A stretch of DNA of 64,000 bases from Qipengyuania sp. S6317L1 (GCF_023015615.1 NZ_JALKAJ010000002.1:248001-312000), one strand, 5' to 3'. Shown: positions 17,442 through 27,385, numbered from the stretch's first letter. Notes: a model not told the origin generated them from the letters alone. A program made the numbers and translations.

Positions 17442-18481
17442 TTAAGCGCTAGCCGCGCGGCCTTGGCAAAGAGGGTAGGAAGCCCCGCTTCCTCAACAGT
17501 CTCGATAGGCCACCATTCGCCCATGCCTTGAGGCATCTCCGCCCCGTCAATCGCTATTACTTCGAGCGTCAAATGTGCGTGAGTGAAGGTGTGTCGCACC
17601 GCGCCCAGATCCGCGGTTTCGCCTTCGACCGGCGCCTTTCCAGAGCCATCTTCTCGCGCGCTCCATCCGTCGTCAGGAAGGCTGCGCATGCCGCCCAGCA
17701 TCCCGGTCCCGAGCCGTTTGACGAGCCAGACACATCGGCCTTCAGGTCGCTCGCGCTCGATCCAGAACGCGCGGCCTTTGCGCTCGGGCTTGGCTTTTTT
17801 GGGTGGCTTGACGGGCAGGCGCTCGGGCTCTCCGGCCGCCCTCCCCTCGCACAAATCGGACAGGGGACAAAGCAGGCAGCGCGGCGCTTTGCTGGTGCAG
17901 ACCTGCGAGCCCAGATCCATCATGCTCTGCGCAAAATCGCCCGCGCGCGCATCGGGCGTGATCGCATCGGCTTTCTCGCGGATGGTTTTGCGAGCAGCGG
18001 GAAGCGGCTGTTCGATATTAAACAGCCGAGAGACGACCCGCTCGACATTGGCATCGACCACCACCGCCCTTTGTCCAAAGGCAATGCTGACAATCGCCGC
18101 CGCCGTGTAAGCCCCCAGCCCCGGCAATTTCAAAAGCTCCGCCTCGGTTTCAGGAAAGCCGCCAAGCTGCGCCACAACGCGCGCACATTTCACCAGATTG
18201 CGAGCGCGGCTGTAGTACCCCAGCCCCGCCCACGCCGCCATGACGTCGTCTTCTGGCGCCTTGGCCAGATCGAAAACCGTGGGCCAGATTTCAGTGAACT
18301 TTGCAAAATAAGGCTTCACCGCCGCAACGGTTGTCTGCTGCAACATCACCTCTGACAGCCACACGCGATAAGGGTATGCAGGATCATTGGGGCGCGGCTC
18401 TTTTGGCGGCACCCGCCAGGGCAGAGAGCGCGCGTTGCGGTCGTACCAGTCCAAAAGTGTCTCAGAGATGGTGGCGGTCAC
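17438..18481 (-). CDS. mutY: A/G-specific adenine glycosylase
   Basis: Base-excision repair enzyme that removes adenine mispaired with 8-oxoguanine. The protein has 347 residues from a GTG at 18481; the frame stays open further upstream but that part has no conservation expected for MutY. The glycosylase core shows SEVMLQQTTV (catalytic Glu), the helix-hairpin-helix LPGLGAYTAAAI and VDANVERV (catalytic Asp). The [4Fe-4S] cluster is C-X6-C-X2-C-X5-C (CTSKAPRCLLCPLSDLC). A Nudix-like C-terminal domain recognises 8-oxoG. It is divergent from the DUF721 gene with only 29 bases between starts. Confidence 0.94.
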   Translation of the reverse strand: MTATISETLLDWYDRNARSLPWRVPPKEPRPNDPAYPYRVWLSEVMLQQTTVAAVKPYFAKFTEIWPTVFDLAKAPEDDVMAAWAGLGYYSRARNLVKCARVVAQLGGFPETEAELLKLPGLGAYTAAAIVSIAFGQRAVVVDANVERVVSRLFNIEQPLPAARKTIREKADAITPDARAGDFAQSMMDLGSQVCTSKAPRCLLCPLSDLCEGRAAGEPERLPVKPPKKAKPERKGRAFWIERERPEGRCVWLVKRLGTGMLGGMRSLPDDGWSAREDGSGKAPVEGETADLGAVRHTFTHAHLTLEVIAIDGAEMPQGMGEWWPIETVEEAGLPTLFAKAARLALN

Positions 18482-18510
18482 GCCCCGCCTATGGCATGGG
18501 CTATTGCACC

Positions 18511-19068
18511 ATGGGAACAGGTACCGAGAAAAAGACACCGAAAAAGCGCAGCCCCAAGGCGGGCAAGCCTTATGAAAGGCCAAGGGGTCGCGGTGCCAAG
18601 GCAATTGGCGATCTCATGCCAGATATTGGCCGCACCGCCTTTCGCCGCTTTGGCTTTGTGCAAAGCTCGGTTGTCACCCGCTGGCCCGAGATTGTCGGTC
18701 CGACGCATTCGCTGATTTGCGCGCCCGAAGCGATCCGTTTCCCGCCGGGCGAAAAGTCCGAAGGCATCCTGCAACTGGTGGTCAAACCCGCGCACGCGCC
18801 GCTGATCCAGCAAGTGCTCCCTGAGATTATCGAGCGGGTGAACCGCTTCTTTGGCTATAAAGCCGTTGCGCGTGCAAAAATCCGGCAAGGCGAGGTTAAG
18901 CCTCCACCGGGCAACAACCGCCCTAAACCACCGCCGACGCTCAAACCCATTCCAATGGAATTGGGCGATAGCCTTCGCGATATTGGCGATCCGGAACTGC
19001 GTACCGTCTTGGAATCGCTCGCGCGCAGCCTCGGTGATGAAGAGAAGAAAGACGACCAAGAGAGATGA
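18511..19068 (+). CDS. DUF721 domain protein (DciA-like)
   Basis: 185 residues. A basic start (KKTPKKRSPKAGKPYERPRG) leads into the DUF721 core (DLMPDIGRTAFRRFGFVQSSVVTRWPEIVG...), then a proline-rich linker (PPPGNNRPKPPPTLKP) and an acidic helix. DUF721 defines DciA, the ancestral loader of the replicative helicase DnaB in bacteria lacking DnaC, but many alphaproteobacterial members are annotated only as DUF721, so the role here is inference. Starts at ATG 18511 or 18496. Its TGA overlaps the next ATG (ATGA). The gene order mutY-DUF721-DsbA-smc is familiar in alphaproteobacteria. Confidence 0.86.
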   Translation: MGTGTEKKTPKKRSPKAGKPYERPRGRGAKAIGDLMPDIGRTAFRRFGFVQSSVVTRWPEIVGPTHSLICAPEAIRFPPGEKSEGILQLVVKPAHAPLIQQVLPEIIERVNRFFGYKAVARAKIRQGEVKPPPGNNRPKPPPTLKPIPMELGDSLRDIGDPELRTVLESLARSLGDEEKKDDQER

Positions 19069-19832
19069 AAACCCTCACATTCTTGAGCCTTGCGACAGCC
19101 AGCGCCCTTGGCCTTTCGCTGGCAACACCGGCATCGGCGCAAACGCAGGAATCGGAAAACCAGCTGAAGGACCCGCCTTCCGCGTTCATGGTCGATAAAC
19201 GCCGCGCTTCGTGGCACGCCGAGGTTGAGAAGACCGAGCGCGGTTACATGATCGGCAACCCGAAAGCCGAAGCCTCGCTGATCGAATGGATCAGCTACAC
19301 TTGCCCCGCTTGCGCCAACTTCGCGCGTGAGGGCGAAGGGGCGCTGGATCTGGCGCTGCTTGCCCCGGGCCACATGAACGTCGAAGTCCGCCCCGTTATC
19401 CGCAATGCAATTGACCTTACCGTCTCCATGCTCGTTCAATGCGGCGGAGAAGAGGACTTCAAAGAGCGCCACCGCATGTTCATGATGGGACAGCGCACAT
19501 GGCTGCCCAAAGTGCACAGCGCGCCGCAAACCCAGAAAGCGAGCTGGTCTTCGGGAAGCAAATCGGCGCGGCTGAGTATGGTAGCGGCGCTGGGATTTGA
19601 CGATATGCTCGCCAATCGCGGCGTATCGCGCATGGATATTTCCACCTGTCTAAGCGATGACGCAGCCGCGCAAAAGCTGGTCGAAAACAGCGCCGCGGAT
19701 CGCACCCAGTTTGCAGTCACTTCAACGCCAAGCTTTTCCCTCGATGGCGAGCGATTGCCTGACGTGTACAGCTGGGCGACGCTTTACCCCGTGATCGCGG
19801 AACGTTTCAAACCCGAAAACTCGTCTCAATAA
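19065..19832 (+). CDS. Periplasmic thiol-disulfide protein, DsbA family (first of two)
   Basis: 255 residues. A signal peptide ending in PASAQ exports it. The thioredoxin-fold core has the active site CPAC (SYTCPACANF) and a cis-proline loop (VTSTPSFSLDG). Its helical insert and overall layout match the DsbA-like 'thioredoxin domain' proteins found next to smc in alphaproteobacteria. Translation is coupled to DUF721 by an ATGA overlap. Probably introduces or reshuffles disulfides in the periplasm; partners are unknown. Confidence 0.9.
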   Translation: MKTLTFLSLATASALGLSLATPASAQTQESENQLKDPPSAFMVDKRRASWHAEVEKTERGYMIGNPKAEASLIEWISYTCPACANFAREGEGALDLALLAPGHMNVEVRPVIRNAIDLTVSMLVQCGGEEDFKERHRMFMMGQRTWLPKVHSAPQTQKASWSSGSKSARLSMVAALGFDDMLANRGVSRMDISTCLSDDAAAQKLVENSAADRTQFAVTSTPSFSLDGERLPDVYSWATLYPVIAERFKPENSSQ

Positions 19833-19968
19833 GGGGCAAATCAGGGGCCGACACAGGCTATTCCCACATAATCGACACATTTGTGCACAGGCACCGGGCA
19901 TTTTCCCTTCCCGTGCCAACGCTCCCACGTATAGTCTTTTTGCTTAGATCGAAGGATTCTTGATAGCC

Positions 19969-20712
19969 ATGACCGTTCGCAATTCTTTAAAATTCGCTCT
20001 CGCTGCTCCACTGGCGCTCGTGCTTGCCGCTTGCGGCGGTGATGCCGATGGTGAGGTGCAAGGCGATGCAATCGATCCGATCGAAGCGCCTGAAGGCGCC
20101 AATTGGACAGACACAGTCACAATCAGCGAAAGCGACGGTTATATCCTCGGCAATCCCGATGCGCCGATCAAGCTGGTTGAATACGCCTCGCACACATGCG
20201 GCGGCTGTGCGAGTTTTTCGGCATCGGCCAAGCCCGGCATCAAGGAATATGTCGAAACTGGCGTCGTCAGCTTCGAACAACGCAACCTTGTCCGCGACCC
20301 GATCGACCTTGCGGTTGCCACCCTCGTTCGTTGCGGTGCAAATGAGAACATGCAGGTTCTCTCGGATGAGGCATGGAGATACCTCCCGCAGATTTTCGAG
20401 AACGTTCAGCAGAATTCCGCCGCTTACGAAGCAGCGGGACAAGCTCCCGTTGACCAACGCTTCATCGGGATCGCTCAGGCTGCGGGCTTGATCGACTTTT
20501 TCGCCGCGCGCGGACTTTCCGCCGATCAGCAGCGCGCCTGCCTTGCCGACACGGCCAAGATTGAAGCGATCGCAGACAATTCTTCGGCACAGGCGAGCGA
20601 ACTCAATATCACTTCGACGCCGACCTTCATCCTCAATGGTAACAAACTTGATGCCATTGGATGGAACGATGTCGAGGCCGCTCTTCAACGCGCCGGTGCG
20701 CGTCAAGAGTAA
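19969..20712 (+). CDS. DsbA-family thiol-disulfide lipoprotein (second of two)
   Basis: 247 residues, paralogous to the gene before it: same layout with YILGNPDAPIKLVEYASHTC, active site CGGC and cis-proline loop (ITSTPTFILNG). The N-terminus has a lipobox (LVLAACGG), so this copy is probably membrane-tethered while the first is soluble. The ATG at 19969 is preferred to a TTG three codons ahead. A 136-base gap separates the two copies, enough for a separate promoter. smc follows 21 bases later. Confidence 0.9.
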   Translation: MTVRNSLKFALAAPLALVLAACGGDADGEVQGDAIDPIEAPEGANWTDTVTISESDGYILGNPDAPIKLVEYASHTCGGCASFSASAKPGIKEYVETGVVSFEQRNLVRDPIDLAVATLVRCGANENMQVLSDEAWRYLPQIFENVQQNSAAYEAAGQAPVDQRFIGIAQAAGLIDFFAARGLSADQQRACLADTAKIEAIADNSSAQASELNITSTPTFILNGNKLDAIGWNDVEAALQRAGARQE

Positions 20713-20733
20713 GAGGACGCAGCAAGACCGCCC

Positions 20734-23700
20734 ATGCAGATCAACCGGCTCAAAGTTTCAGGCTTTAAAAGCTTTGTAGAGCCGGCTGAACTGCGCATTG
20801 AACCCGGCCTCACCGGGGTTGTGGGGCCAAACGGTTGCGGAAAATCCAACGTGCTTGAGGCGATCCGCTGGGTCATGGGGGAAACCTCGGCCAAGTCCAT
20901 GCGCTCTGGCGGCATGGAAGATGTGATCTTCGCCGGGACCGACACAAGGCCGCAGCGCGCCTTTGCCGAGGTTGTGCTTCATGCCACCGATGACAAAGGC
21001 GAAGAACTCGTCGTCACACGCCGGATCGAGCGCGGCGCTGGCTCTGCCTATCGCGTTAATGGCCGCGATGTGCGGGCCAAAGACGTGGCCCTCACCTTTG
21101 CCGATGCTGCAACGGGCGCGCATTCGCCAGCTCTGGTGAGCCAGGGCAAGATCGCTCAGGTAATCGCCGCGAAGCCGGCCCAGCGTCGCATGATGCTGGA
21201 AGAGGCCGCCGGAATTGCGGGGCTCCACGTGCGGCGCAAGGATGCCGAAAGCAAGCTGCGCTCAACCGAGAAAAACCTCGAGCGGCTCGAAGACCTCATG
21301 GCGAATCTCGATTCGCAAATGGGTTCACTCAGGCGGCAGGCGAAGCAGGCCGAGCGATACACCAAGCTGACCGAGCAGATCAGTCACGCCGAGGCGCGGG
21401 TTGTCTTTGCCCGTTGGCGCGATGCGTCTTATGCCGCAAAAGAGGCCCGCGACGCGGCGCAAGCAGCCGAAGACAAGGTGACACTTGCGCAAACAGCGGC
21501 GACGCAAGCTCAGAAACAACAGGCCGAAGCGGCCGAGCAGCTGGCCGAAGCGCGTGAGGAATTGGCCGACCGCCGTGACGATGCAAGCGCGCATGGCCAC
21601 CGTATGGCGGCTCTTTCCGAAAAGCTTGAAGCGGCGGAAACGCGGCTGAAGGATCTGGAGCGCCAGAACACCCGGCTTGAGGAAGACCGCAAGGACGCAG
21701 ACCGTCTGACTAAGGACGCCGCAGAGGCCCTGACCCGCCTGGAGCGCGAGGTGGAGGCGAGCCAAGCGACTTTTGCCAAAGCCGAGGCTGATCGCCCTGC
21801 ACTTGCCAACCGAAGCGAGGATACAGAGCGCGCAAGCCGGGGCGCTGAGCTCGCTCTGGCGAAGGCAACTGCTGATCACGCAGGCGTTGAGGCCGAATGG
21901 CGGGTGGCGGAGGCCGCGATTGAGCAGGCAGAAACGCGCCTTTCGCGAGTTGAGCGCGAGGTCGAACGTATCGCGGCGGTGCGGGCCGAGCTTGCGGATA
22001 GCGGCGACCTGAAAACGGCTGTGGCCACCGCACGCGAGGCTGCAGACGAGGCAGCGGCTGACGTGGCGCGTCTGCGCACGAAGCTCGAAGAAGAGCGCGC
22101 ACGCAAGACCGAGCTACAAACCGCGCGCGATGAGGCCTCGACTGCGCTTGCCAGTGCAAAGGCAGAACTCGCCGGGATCGAGCGTGAATATCTGGCCCTT
22201 GTGCGCGACCGTGATGCGCGGACAAAACGCGAAAAAGGGCGTGCAGGATTACCCGCAGCACTCGACAAGGTCCGTATTGCGCCCGGCTATGAGCGCGCAA
22301 TCGCCGCCGTTCTGGGCCGCGATGCAAAATCGCCGCTGGGCCTGCCGGAGGACAACCCGGATGGGCGGTTCTGGAGCGGAGGCGCCGAGGGGCCTTCACC
22401 TGTGCCGGACAGCCTGCTCGAATTTATCAGCGATTGCCCCGAGGAATTGCGCGCAAGGCTTGCCCTTGTCCATGTCGCCGACAGCGACGATGGCCGCACA
22501 CTTAAGCCCGGCGAATGGCTCGTAACCAAAGCAGGGCATCTGCGCCGTTGGGATGGCTTTGTTGCGCGCGGGGAAGGCTCTGCCGAAGCCGCACGGTTGG
22601 AGGCCGCCAATCGGCTAGACGAGTTGGAAGGCCTGCTGCCGCCTTTGCGCGAAGCGGTGGAAAATGCGGGCATCCAAGAGGCGGCCGCGCGCGAAGAGCT
22701 TTCGGCATTGCAAACGTCTCTGGTGGCACAGGAACGTGAGATCGCGAGCGCGATTGAAGCAGAACGGTCCGCCTTACGCAGCCTCGATCAGGCCGAAGCG
22801 GCGCTCGAACGCAATGCCGCACGGCTTGAGGAGCTGAGCCAGTCGGCTAGCGATCTTGGCGAACAGCTCGCCAGCGCCAAGGACGAAGTGAACGCGGCAA
22901 AAGAAGCGCGCGCTTCGCTACCCTCGCCCGACACTGGCAGAGCCGCACTGGAAGCAGCGCGGGCAAAGCACGAGGCGGCGAAATCAGCCGTGCAGGCCGC
23001 CATGGCAGAGCTTGCGGCCCACGACCAAGGGCTTGCCGTGGCACGCGAGCGTTTGGCCGCGCAACAAGCGGACCGCACCAATTGGCAAGCCCGCTCTGGC
23101 GAGGCGACCAAGCGCGTGGCCGACGCGAATTATCGCCTCGAAGAGATCGAGGCCGAACACAAGGTCATGGCGGCAAAACCCGCCTCGCTGTTGGCCGAGA
23201 TCGAGCAGGGCGAGACGATCGCTGCGCGCCTGTCGGAACAACTCCAATCCGCCCAAGCAGTGATGGAGAGCCGGCAGGCCGCGATTGCCGATTGCGACCG
23301 CGAGCTTGCGCAGGCTCAGGAAGCCTTGGCGGTGGCTCGAGAAGGGCGCGCGACCCTTGCGGCAAGAGCCGAAAACGAGGAACAACGCCGCTCTGAAATG
23401 GCGCGCATATCGGGCGAGAAATTCCAGTGCCCGCCTCCGCTTTTGTCCGAACGCTTTGAATTTGACGAAGAAAGCGTCCAACCTGCCGCGACCGAAAGCG
23501 AGGAAATGGACCGCCTCACCGCTGCCCGCGAACGCATCGGGCCGGTCAATCTTGTCGCTGCCGAGGAACTTGCGCGGATCGAGGAAGAACACGGCTCAAG
23601 CGCATCCGAACAGGCCGAGCTTGTCGAAGCGGTCGGACGTCTGCGCGCATCCATCGGCAATCTCAACCGCGAAGGCCGCGAACGGCTGCGTGCAGCGTTT

Positions 23701-24159
23701 GAAGAGGTCGACGGCCACTTCCGCGTATTGTTCACGCGGCTTTTTCAAGGGGGGCAGGCGCATCTTGCGCTTGTCGATAGCGACGATCCGCTCGAAGCGG
23801 GTCTTGAAATCTATGCCCAGCCACCGGGCAAGAAATTGCAGAGCCTCTCGCTCCTGTCGGGCGGCGAGCAGGCGCTTACCGCAACCGCGCTGATCTTTGG
23901 ACTCTTCCTGACCAATCCAGCGCCGATTTGCGTGCTGGATGAGGTCGACGCGCCATTGGACGATGCGAATGTCGAACGCTTCTGCGATCTGCTGGAATCC
24001 ATGGTCGAGACGACCAACACGCGCTATCTTATTGTCACCCACAATGCAGTGACAATGAGCCGCATGCACCGATTGTTCGGGGTGACAATGGCGGAAAAAG
24101 GCGTCTCGCGCCTTGTGAGTGTTGATCTTGGCGAAGCGGAATTGATGGCAGCGGAATAA
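20734..24159 (+). CDS. smc: Chromosome segregation protein SMC
   Basis: Condensin ATPase that organises and helps segregate the chromosome. The 1141-residue protein has the full SMC layout. Walker A is GPNGCGKSN (31-39), followed by a long Ala/Glu-rich coiled coil. The hinge runs from about 505 to 645 (starting PAALDKVRIAPGYERA), then a second coiled coil. The C-terminal head has the signature LSGGEQAL (from 1041) and Walker B VLDEVDAPLDD (from 1067). Starts at ATG 20734, only 21 bases after the DsbA-like gene. scpA/scpB are not in the window. Confidence 0.97.
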   Translation: MQINRLKVSGFKSFVEPAELRIEPGLTGVVGPNGCGKSNVLEAIRWVMGETSAKSMRSGGMEDVIFAGTDTRPQRAFAEVVLHATDDKGEELVVTRRIERGAGSAYRVNGRDVRAKDVALTFADAATGAHSPALVSQGKIAQVIAAKPAQRRMMLEEAAGIAGLHVRRKDAESKLRSTEKNLERLEDLMANLDSQMGSLRRQAKQAERYTKLTEQISHAEARVVFARWRDASYAAKEARDAAQAAEDKVTLAQTAATQAQKQQAEAAEQLAEAREELADRRDDASAHGHRMAALSEKLEAAETRLKDLERQNTRLEEDRKDADRLTKDAAEALTRLEREVEASQATFAKAEADRPALANRSEDTERASRGAELALAKATADHAGVEAEWRVAEAAIEQAETRLSRVEREVERIAAVRAELADSGDLKTAVATAREAADEAAADVARLRTKLEEERARKTELQTARDEASTALASAKAELAGIEREYLALVRDRDARTKREKGRAGLPAALDKVRIAPGYERAIAAVLGRDAKSPLGLPEDNPDGRFWSGGAEGPSPVPDSLLEFISDCPEELRARLALVHVADSDDGRTLKPGEWLVTKAGHLRRWDGFVARGEGSAEAARLEAANRLDELEGLLPPLREAVENAGIQEAAAREELSALQTSLVAQEREIASAIEAERSALRSLDQAEAALERNAARLEELSQSASDLGEQLASAKDEVNAAKEARASLPSPDTGRAALEAARAKHEAAKSAVQAAMAELAAHDQGLAVARERLAAQQADRTNWQARSGEATKRVADANYRLEEIEAEHKVMAAKPASLLAEIEQGETIAARLSEQLQSAQAVMESRQAAIADCDRELAQAQEALAVAREGRATLAARAENEEQRRSEMARISGEKFQCPPPLLSERFEFDEESVQPAATESEEMDRLTAARERIGPVNLVAAEELARIEEEHGSSASEQAELVEAVGRLRASIGNLNREGRERLRAAFEEVDGHFRVLFTRLFQGGQAHLALVDSDDPLEAGLEIYAQPPGKKLQSLSLLSGGEQALTATALIFGLFLTNPAPICVLDEVDAPLDDANVERFCDLLESMVETTNTRYLIVTHNAVTMSRMHRLFGVTMAEKGVSRLVSVDLGEAELMAAE

Positions 24160-24182
24160 CTGCGCAACCCGACCTTGAAGCG

Positions 24183-24629
24183 TCAGGCTTCGATGGCCTT
24201 TGCCAGCCGGTCGCGAATGCTTTTCAGCTTGGCGATGCTTTCCGACAGATCAGGGCCACTGTTCTCAGGCAAAGGTCGATCCATTGCAGAGGCGCCGCTG
24301 TTGCCGGCATCAACGCCGGAGGCTCGCCGATCTCCGACACGCCGATCATTCTTGCGGCGTTCAGAGCCGGGCGCGCCATGCGAGCGCAGATAGGCTTCAG
24401 CGCCCTTGAGGGTATAGCCTTCGCCATTCACCAGCCGGTCGATTTCCTCGACCATTTCAATGTCACCTGGGCGATAAAGCCGGCGCCCGCCGCTGCGCTT
24501 CATCGGCTTGAGCAGCGAAAATTGCTGCTCCCAATAGCGCAGCACATGCGGCTTGATATTCAGCGCCTCGCTGACCTCGCCGATGGTGCGAAAGGCGCTT
24601 TTCGCCTTGCCGTCTGCAAATTCCGCCAT
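24183..24629 (-). CDS. MerR-family transcriptional regulator
   Basis: 148 residues. N-terminal MerR winged helix (FRTIGEVSEALNIKPHVLRYWEQQF, then GGRRLYRPGDIEMVEEI) is followed by a linker and a C-terminal helix (SESIAKLKSIRDRLAKAI). No cysteine-based metal site is present. Members next to ihfA in alphaproteobacteria are conserved but their targets are unknown. It follows ihfA by 35 bases on the same strand and is probably co-transcribed with it. Confidence 0.9.
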   Translation of the reverse strand: MAEFADGKAKSAFRTIGEVSEALNIKPHVLRYWEQQFSLLKPMKRSGGRRLYRPGDIEMVEEIDRLVNGEGYTLKGAEAYLRSHGAPGSERRKNDRRVGDRRASGVDAGNSGASAMDRPLPENSGPDLSESIAKLKSIRDRLAKAIEA

Positions 24630-24664
24630 TCTTGAAAATGTCCCGGGCCCGCCAGCACGGCGTC

Positions 24665-24967
24665 TTAGGACGCCTTGGCGATTTTCTCTTTAAGCAGCTG
24701 GCTTGCGCGAAACGTCAGGACGCGGCGCGGCGTGATCGGAACCTCGACCCCGGTTTTGGGGTTGCGACCGACCCGTTCGTTCTTGTCGCGAAGAACGAAG
24801 CTGCCAAAGCCGGAAATCTTGACGTTTTCCCCCTCGGCGAGCGCATTCGACATTTTGTCCAGGATCGCTTCCACCAGATCGAGCGATTCCGCCCGACTGA
24901 AACCCATTTTGCGATTAACTGTCTCGGCGAGGTCGGCCCGAGTAAGAGTGCCTGCAGAACGCATCAT
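24665..24967 (-). CDS. ihfA: Integration host factor alpha subunit
   Basis: Nucleoid protein that bends DNA as a heterodimer with IhfB. The 100-residue protein has the DNABII signature: [43 protein letters not shown] and [21 protein letters not shown] contains the proline that intercalates into the minor groove. Two ATGs in tandem begin the gene; I use the first (24967). Gene order fabH-ihfA-merR matches other alphaproteobacteria. Confidence 0.95.
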   Translation of the reverse strand: MMRSAGTLTRADLAETVNRKMGFSRAESLDLVEAILDKMSNALAEGENVKISGFGSFVLRDKNERVGRNPKTGVEVPITPRRVLTFRASQLLKEKIAKAS

Positions 24968-25033
24968 ATGCCTATCTCCACCTGTTGGCGCGAACCCATT
25001 AAGTCATGAGACTATAAAACTTTTTCGGCCCTC

Positions 25034-25046
25034 GCGCAAATTGCGC
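25034..25046. promoter_or_regulatory. Palindrome between fabH and ihfA
   Basis: GCGCAA-A-TTGCGC is a perfect 6-bp inverted repeat with a one-base centre, located between the fabH stop and the ihfA start. It lies about 67 bases ahead of the ihfA ATG and could be an operator for ihfA, or simply the downstream end of the fabH transcript. No T-run follows. Confidence 0.35.
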
Positions 25047-25090
25047 ATGGGATATCCCGCACATTTTCTGGGCCGACAAGTGCGAAACAA

Positions 25091-26068
25091 TCAAATTCGG
25101 AGAAGAGTAGCGCCCCAGGTAAAGCCGCCACCCATCGCTTCGAACATGACCAGATCGCCCGATTTGATCCGCCCGTCCTTGCGTGCGGTGTCAAAAGCCA
25201 GCGGCACAGAAGCAGCCGAGGTGTTGGCGTGGCTGTCGACGGTCACGATCACCCGTTCGGGGCCAATCTTGAGCTTGCGCGCGGTCGCATCCAGGATGCG
25301 TTTGTTCGCCTGGTGCGGCACGATCCAATCGATATCATCGGCAGAAATACCAGCATCTTCAATGACCTCGTGCAGAACGCTCGACAGGTTGACCACTGCG
25401 TGCCTGAAAACTTCGGGCCCGCGCATACGCAGATGGCCAACGGTCTGGGTCGAGGACGGTCCGCCGTCGACATAGAGCAAATCGTGCTGCGCTCCGTCAG
25501 CGTGAAGCCGGCTTGCGATAATGCCGGGACCACCATCCTCAACACGGTTCGAGGCATCTGGCGCTTCCAGCACAACCGCCCCTGCCCCGTCGCCAAACAG
25601 AACGCAGGTCGTGCGGTCTTCCCAATCGAGAATACGGCTGAAAGTCTCTGCCCCTATCACCAAAGCGCGGCGAGCCATGCCGGTGGTAAGCATCGAGTCG
25701 GCAGTTGCGATCGCATAAAGGAAGCCCGAACACACAGCCGCCACGTCAAAGGCAATTCCGCCATGGCAGCCCAGCGCATCCTGCACCTTCGTGGCGGTCG
25801 CTGGAAAAGTGTTGTCGGGCGTCGCGGTGGCAAGGACGATCAGGCCAATGTCGGCAGGTTCAAGCCCTGCATCATCCAACGCCGCGCGAGCAGCCTTGAT
25901 CGCAAGGGTTGCGGTCGTTTCGTCTTCGCCTGCAATGTGCCGCTGGCGAATTCCGGTGCGCTCGACAATCCATTCATCGGAAGTGTCGACCATCGTGGCC
26001 ATTTCGGCATTGGTAACGATGCGGTCAGGAAGGGCAGAGCCTGATCCCAACACTCTTGATCCTGGCAC
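25091..26068 (-). CDS. fabH: 3-oxoacyl-[acyl-carrier-protein] synthase III
   Basis: Condenses acetyl-CoA with malonyl-ACP to start type II fatty-acid synthesis. The 325-residue protein has the Cys-His-Asn triad C113 ([10 protein letters not shown]), H252 (HQANKRI) and N282 (HANTSAAS), and the C-terminal GGGFTWGA loop. It starts at a GTG (26068); no ATG gives the conserved N-terminus. Third gene of the rpmF-plsX-fabH set, 61 bases after plsX. Confidence 0.95.
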   Translation of the reverse strand: MPGSRVLGSGSALPDRIVTNAEMATMVDTSDEWIVERTGIRQRHIAGEDETTATLAIKAARAALDDAGLEPADIGLIVLATATPDNTFPATATKVQDALGCHGGIAFDVAAVCSGFLYAIATADSMLTTGMARRALVIGAETFSRILDWEDRTTCVLFGDGAGAVVLEAPDASNRVEDGGPGIIASRLHADGAQHDLLYVDGGPSSTQTVGHLRMRGPEVFRHAVVNLSSVLHEVIEDAGISADDIDWIVPHQANKRILDATARKLKIGPERVIVTVDSHANTSAASVPLAFDTARKDGRIKSGDLVMFEAMGGGFTWGATLLRI

Positions 26069-26129
26069 TAGAGGCGCACTCCGCTTGCTTTGCGTAACGA
26101 TACGCTGAAGCGCTTTCTACGCCTTTACG

Positions 26130-27176
26130 TTACGTTTCAAGGCCTCGACCATTAAAATCCGGGCCCAATTCGCCCAGATCCGCAGCGATCCGGTCGGTAA
26201 GACGGTTTTCCAGAAGCCGGGCCGCAACGGTCACGGCTTGCGCAACGCCCCTGGCATTGGCGCTGCCGTGGCTTTTGACGACGACGCCGTTAAGGCCGAG
26301 GAAAACCGCACCGTTGTGATTGTTGGGGTCAAGATGGTGCTTCAAGAGCTCGGTCGCGGGTTTCGAGACGAGAAACCCGAATTTTGAACGCAGCGAACTG
26401 GTGAACGCCTGCCGCAAAAGGTCGGTCACAAAGCGCGCCGAGCCTTCAATTGCCTTCAAGGCGATATTGCCGGAAAACCCGTCGGTCACGACCACATGGG
26501 TCTCGCCCCGATTGATCTTGTCGCTTTCAACAAAGCCATCGAAATTCATCGCAAGGCCCGTTGCGCTCTTGAGTTGAGCGGCGGCGTCGCGCAGCCTTTC
26601 AGTGCCCTTGATCATTTCAGTGCCGATATTGAGCAGGCGCACCGTCGGCCTCTCGAACCCGTTTACAATGCGCGAATAGGCTGCGCCCATCACTGCAAAC
26701 TGGACGAGGTTGCGCGCGTCGGCATCCGTATTGGCGCCAAGGTCGAGCATGACCACATCGTGCTGTTCAAGGGTCGGCAGAAGCGCCGCCAGGGCGGGCC
26801 GGTCAATGCCGGGAAGAGTGCGAAGCGCAAGCTTGCTCATCGCCATAAGCGCGCCGGTGTTACCAGCGCTTACCGCAGCGCCAGCCGCACCCCTTTTAAC
26901 CGCATGGACGGCTTGCCCCATGCTCGTGGTTTTGGCGCGGCGAATGGCTTTGGATGGAAGTTCATCCCCGCTGATCACATCATCGCAGTGCAGAATTTCC
27001 GAAGCACCAGCCATGCCGGGATGATCTTCGAGTGCGCGCTCAATACGCTGCTGGTCACCTACGAGAAGAAATTTGAAGCGGTCGTGCTCGCGCCGGGCGA
27101 GAGCAGCGCCCTCGACCATAACGCGCACACCTTCATCGCCGCCCATCGCATCAATGGCGATACGCGGGAGAGTCAT
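26130..27176 (-). CDS. plsX: Phosphate acyltransferase PlsX
   Basis: Makes acyl-phosphate from acyl-ACP for phospholipid synthesis; a peripheral membrane enzyme. The 348-residue protein has the family opening IAIDAMGGDEG, the central SAGNTGALMAMSKLAL and VTDGFSGNIALKAIEGSA. It follows rpmF by 26 bases and precedes fabH, the standard bacterial arrangement that links ribosomal protein and lipid synthesis. Confidence 0.96.
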   Translation of the reverse strand: MTLPRIAIDAMGGDEGVRVMVEGAALARREHDRFKFLLVGDQQRIERALEDHPGMAGASEILHCDDVISGDELPSKAIRRAKTTSMGQAVHAVKRGAAGAAVSAGNTGALMAMSKLALRTLPGIDRPALAALLPTLEQHDVVMLDLGANTDADARNLVQFAVMGAAYSRIVNGFERPTVRLLNIGTEMIKGTERLRDAAAQLKSATGLAMNFDGFVESDKINRGETHVVVTDGFSGNIALKAIEGSARFVTDLLRQAFTSSLRSKFGFLVSKPATELLKHHLDPNNHNGAVFLGLNGVVVKSHGSANARGVAQAVTVAARLLENRLTDRIAADLGELGPDFNGRGLET

Positions 27177-27202
27177 GCGCGAAATCCTTCTTTAGTGACG
27201 AG

Positions 27203-27385
27203 TTAGATGCCCTTGGGGGCAAGCACCAGACGGCCGTTGTAATAGCCGCAGTGGTGGCACATCGTGTGCGGGCGGTGCAATTCACCGCAGTTCGAGCATT
27301 CACCGAAAGCTTCAACTTTCAGCGAGTCGTGCGCGCGCCGATTGCCACGGCGATGCGGGGATACTTTTCTCTTAGGGACAGCCAT
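27203..27385 (-). CDS. rpmF: 50S ribosomal protein L32
   Basis: 60-residue ribosomal protein. It has the family opening [20 protein letters not shown] and a zinc-ribbon of two CxxC pairs ([18 protein letters not shown]). First gene of the rpmF-plsX-fabH group. In many bacteria a yceD/DUF177 gene precedes rpmF; none is visible in the roughly 290 bases upstream. Confidence 0.96.
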   Translation of the reverse strand: MAVPKRKVSPHRRGNRRAHDSLKVEAFGECSNCGELHRPHTMCHHCGYYNGRLVLAPKGI

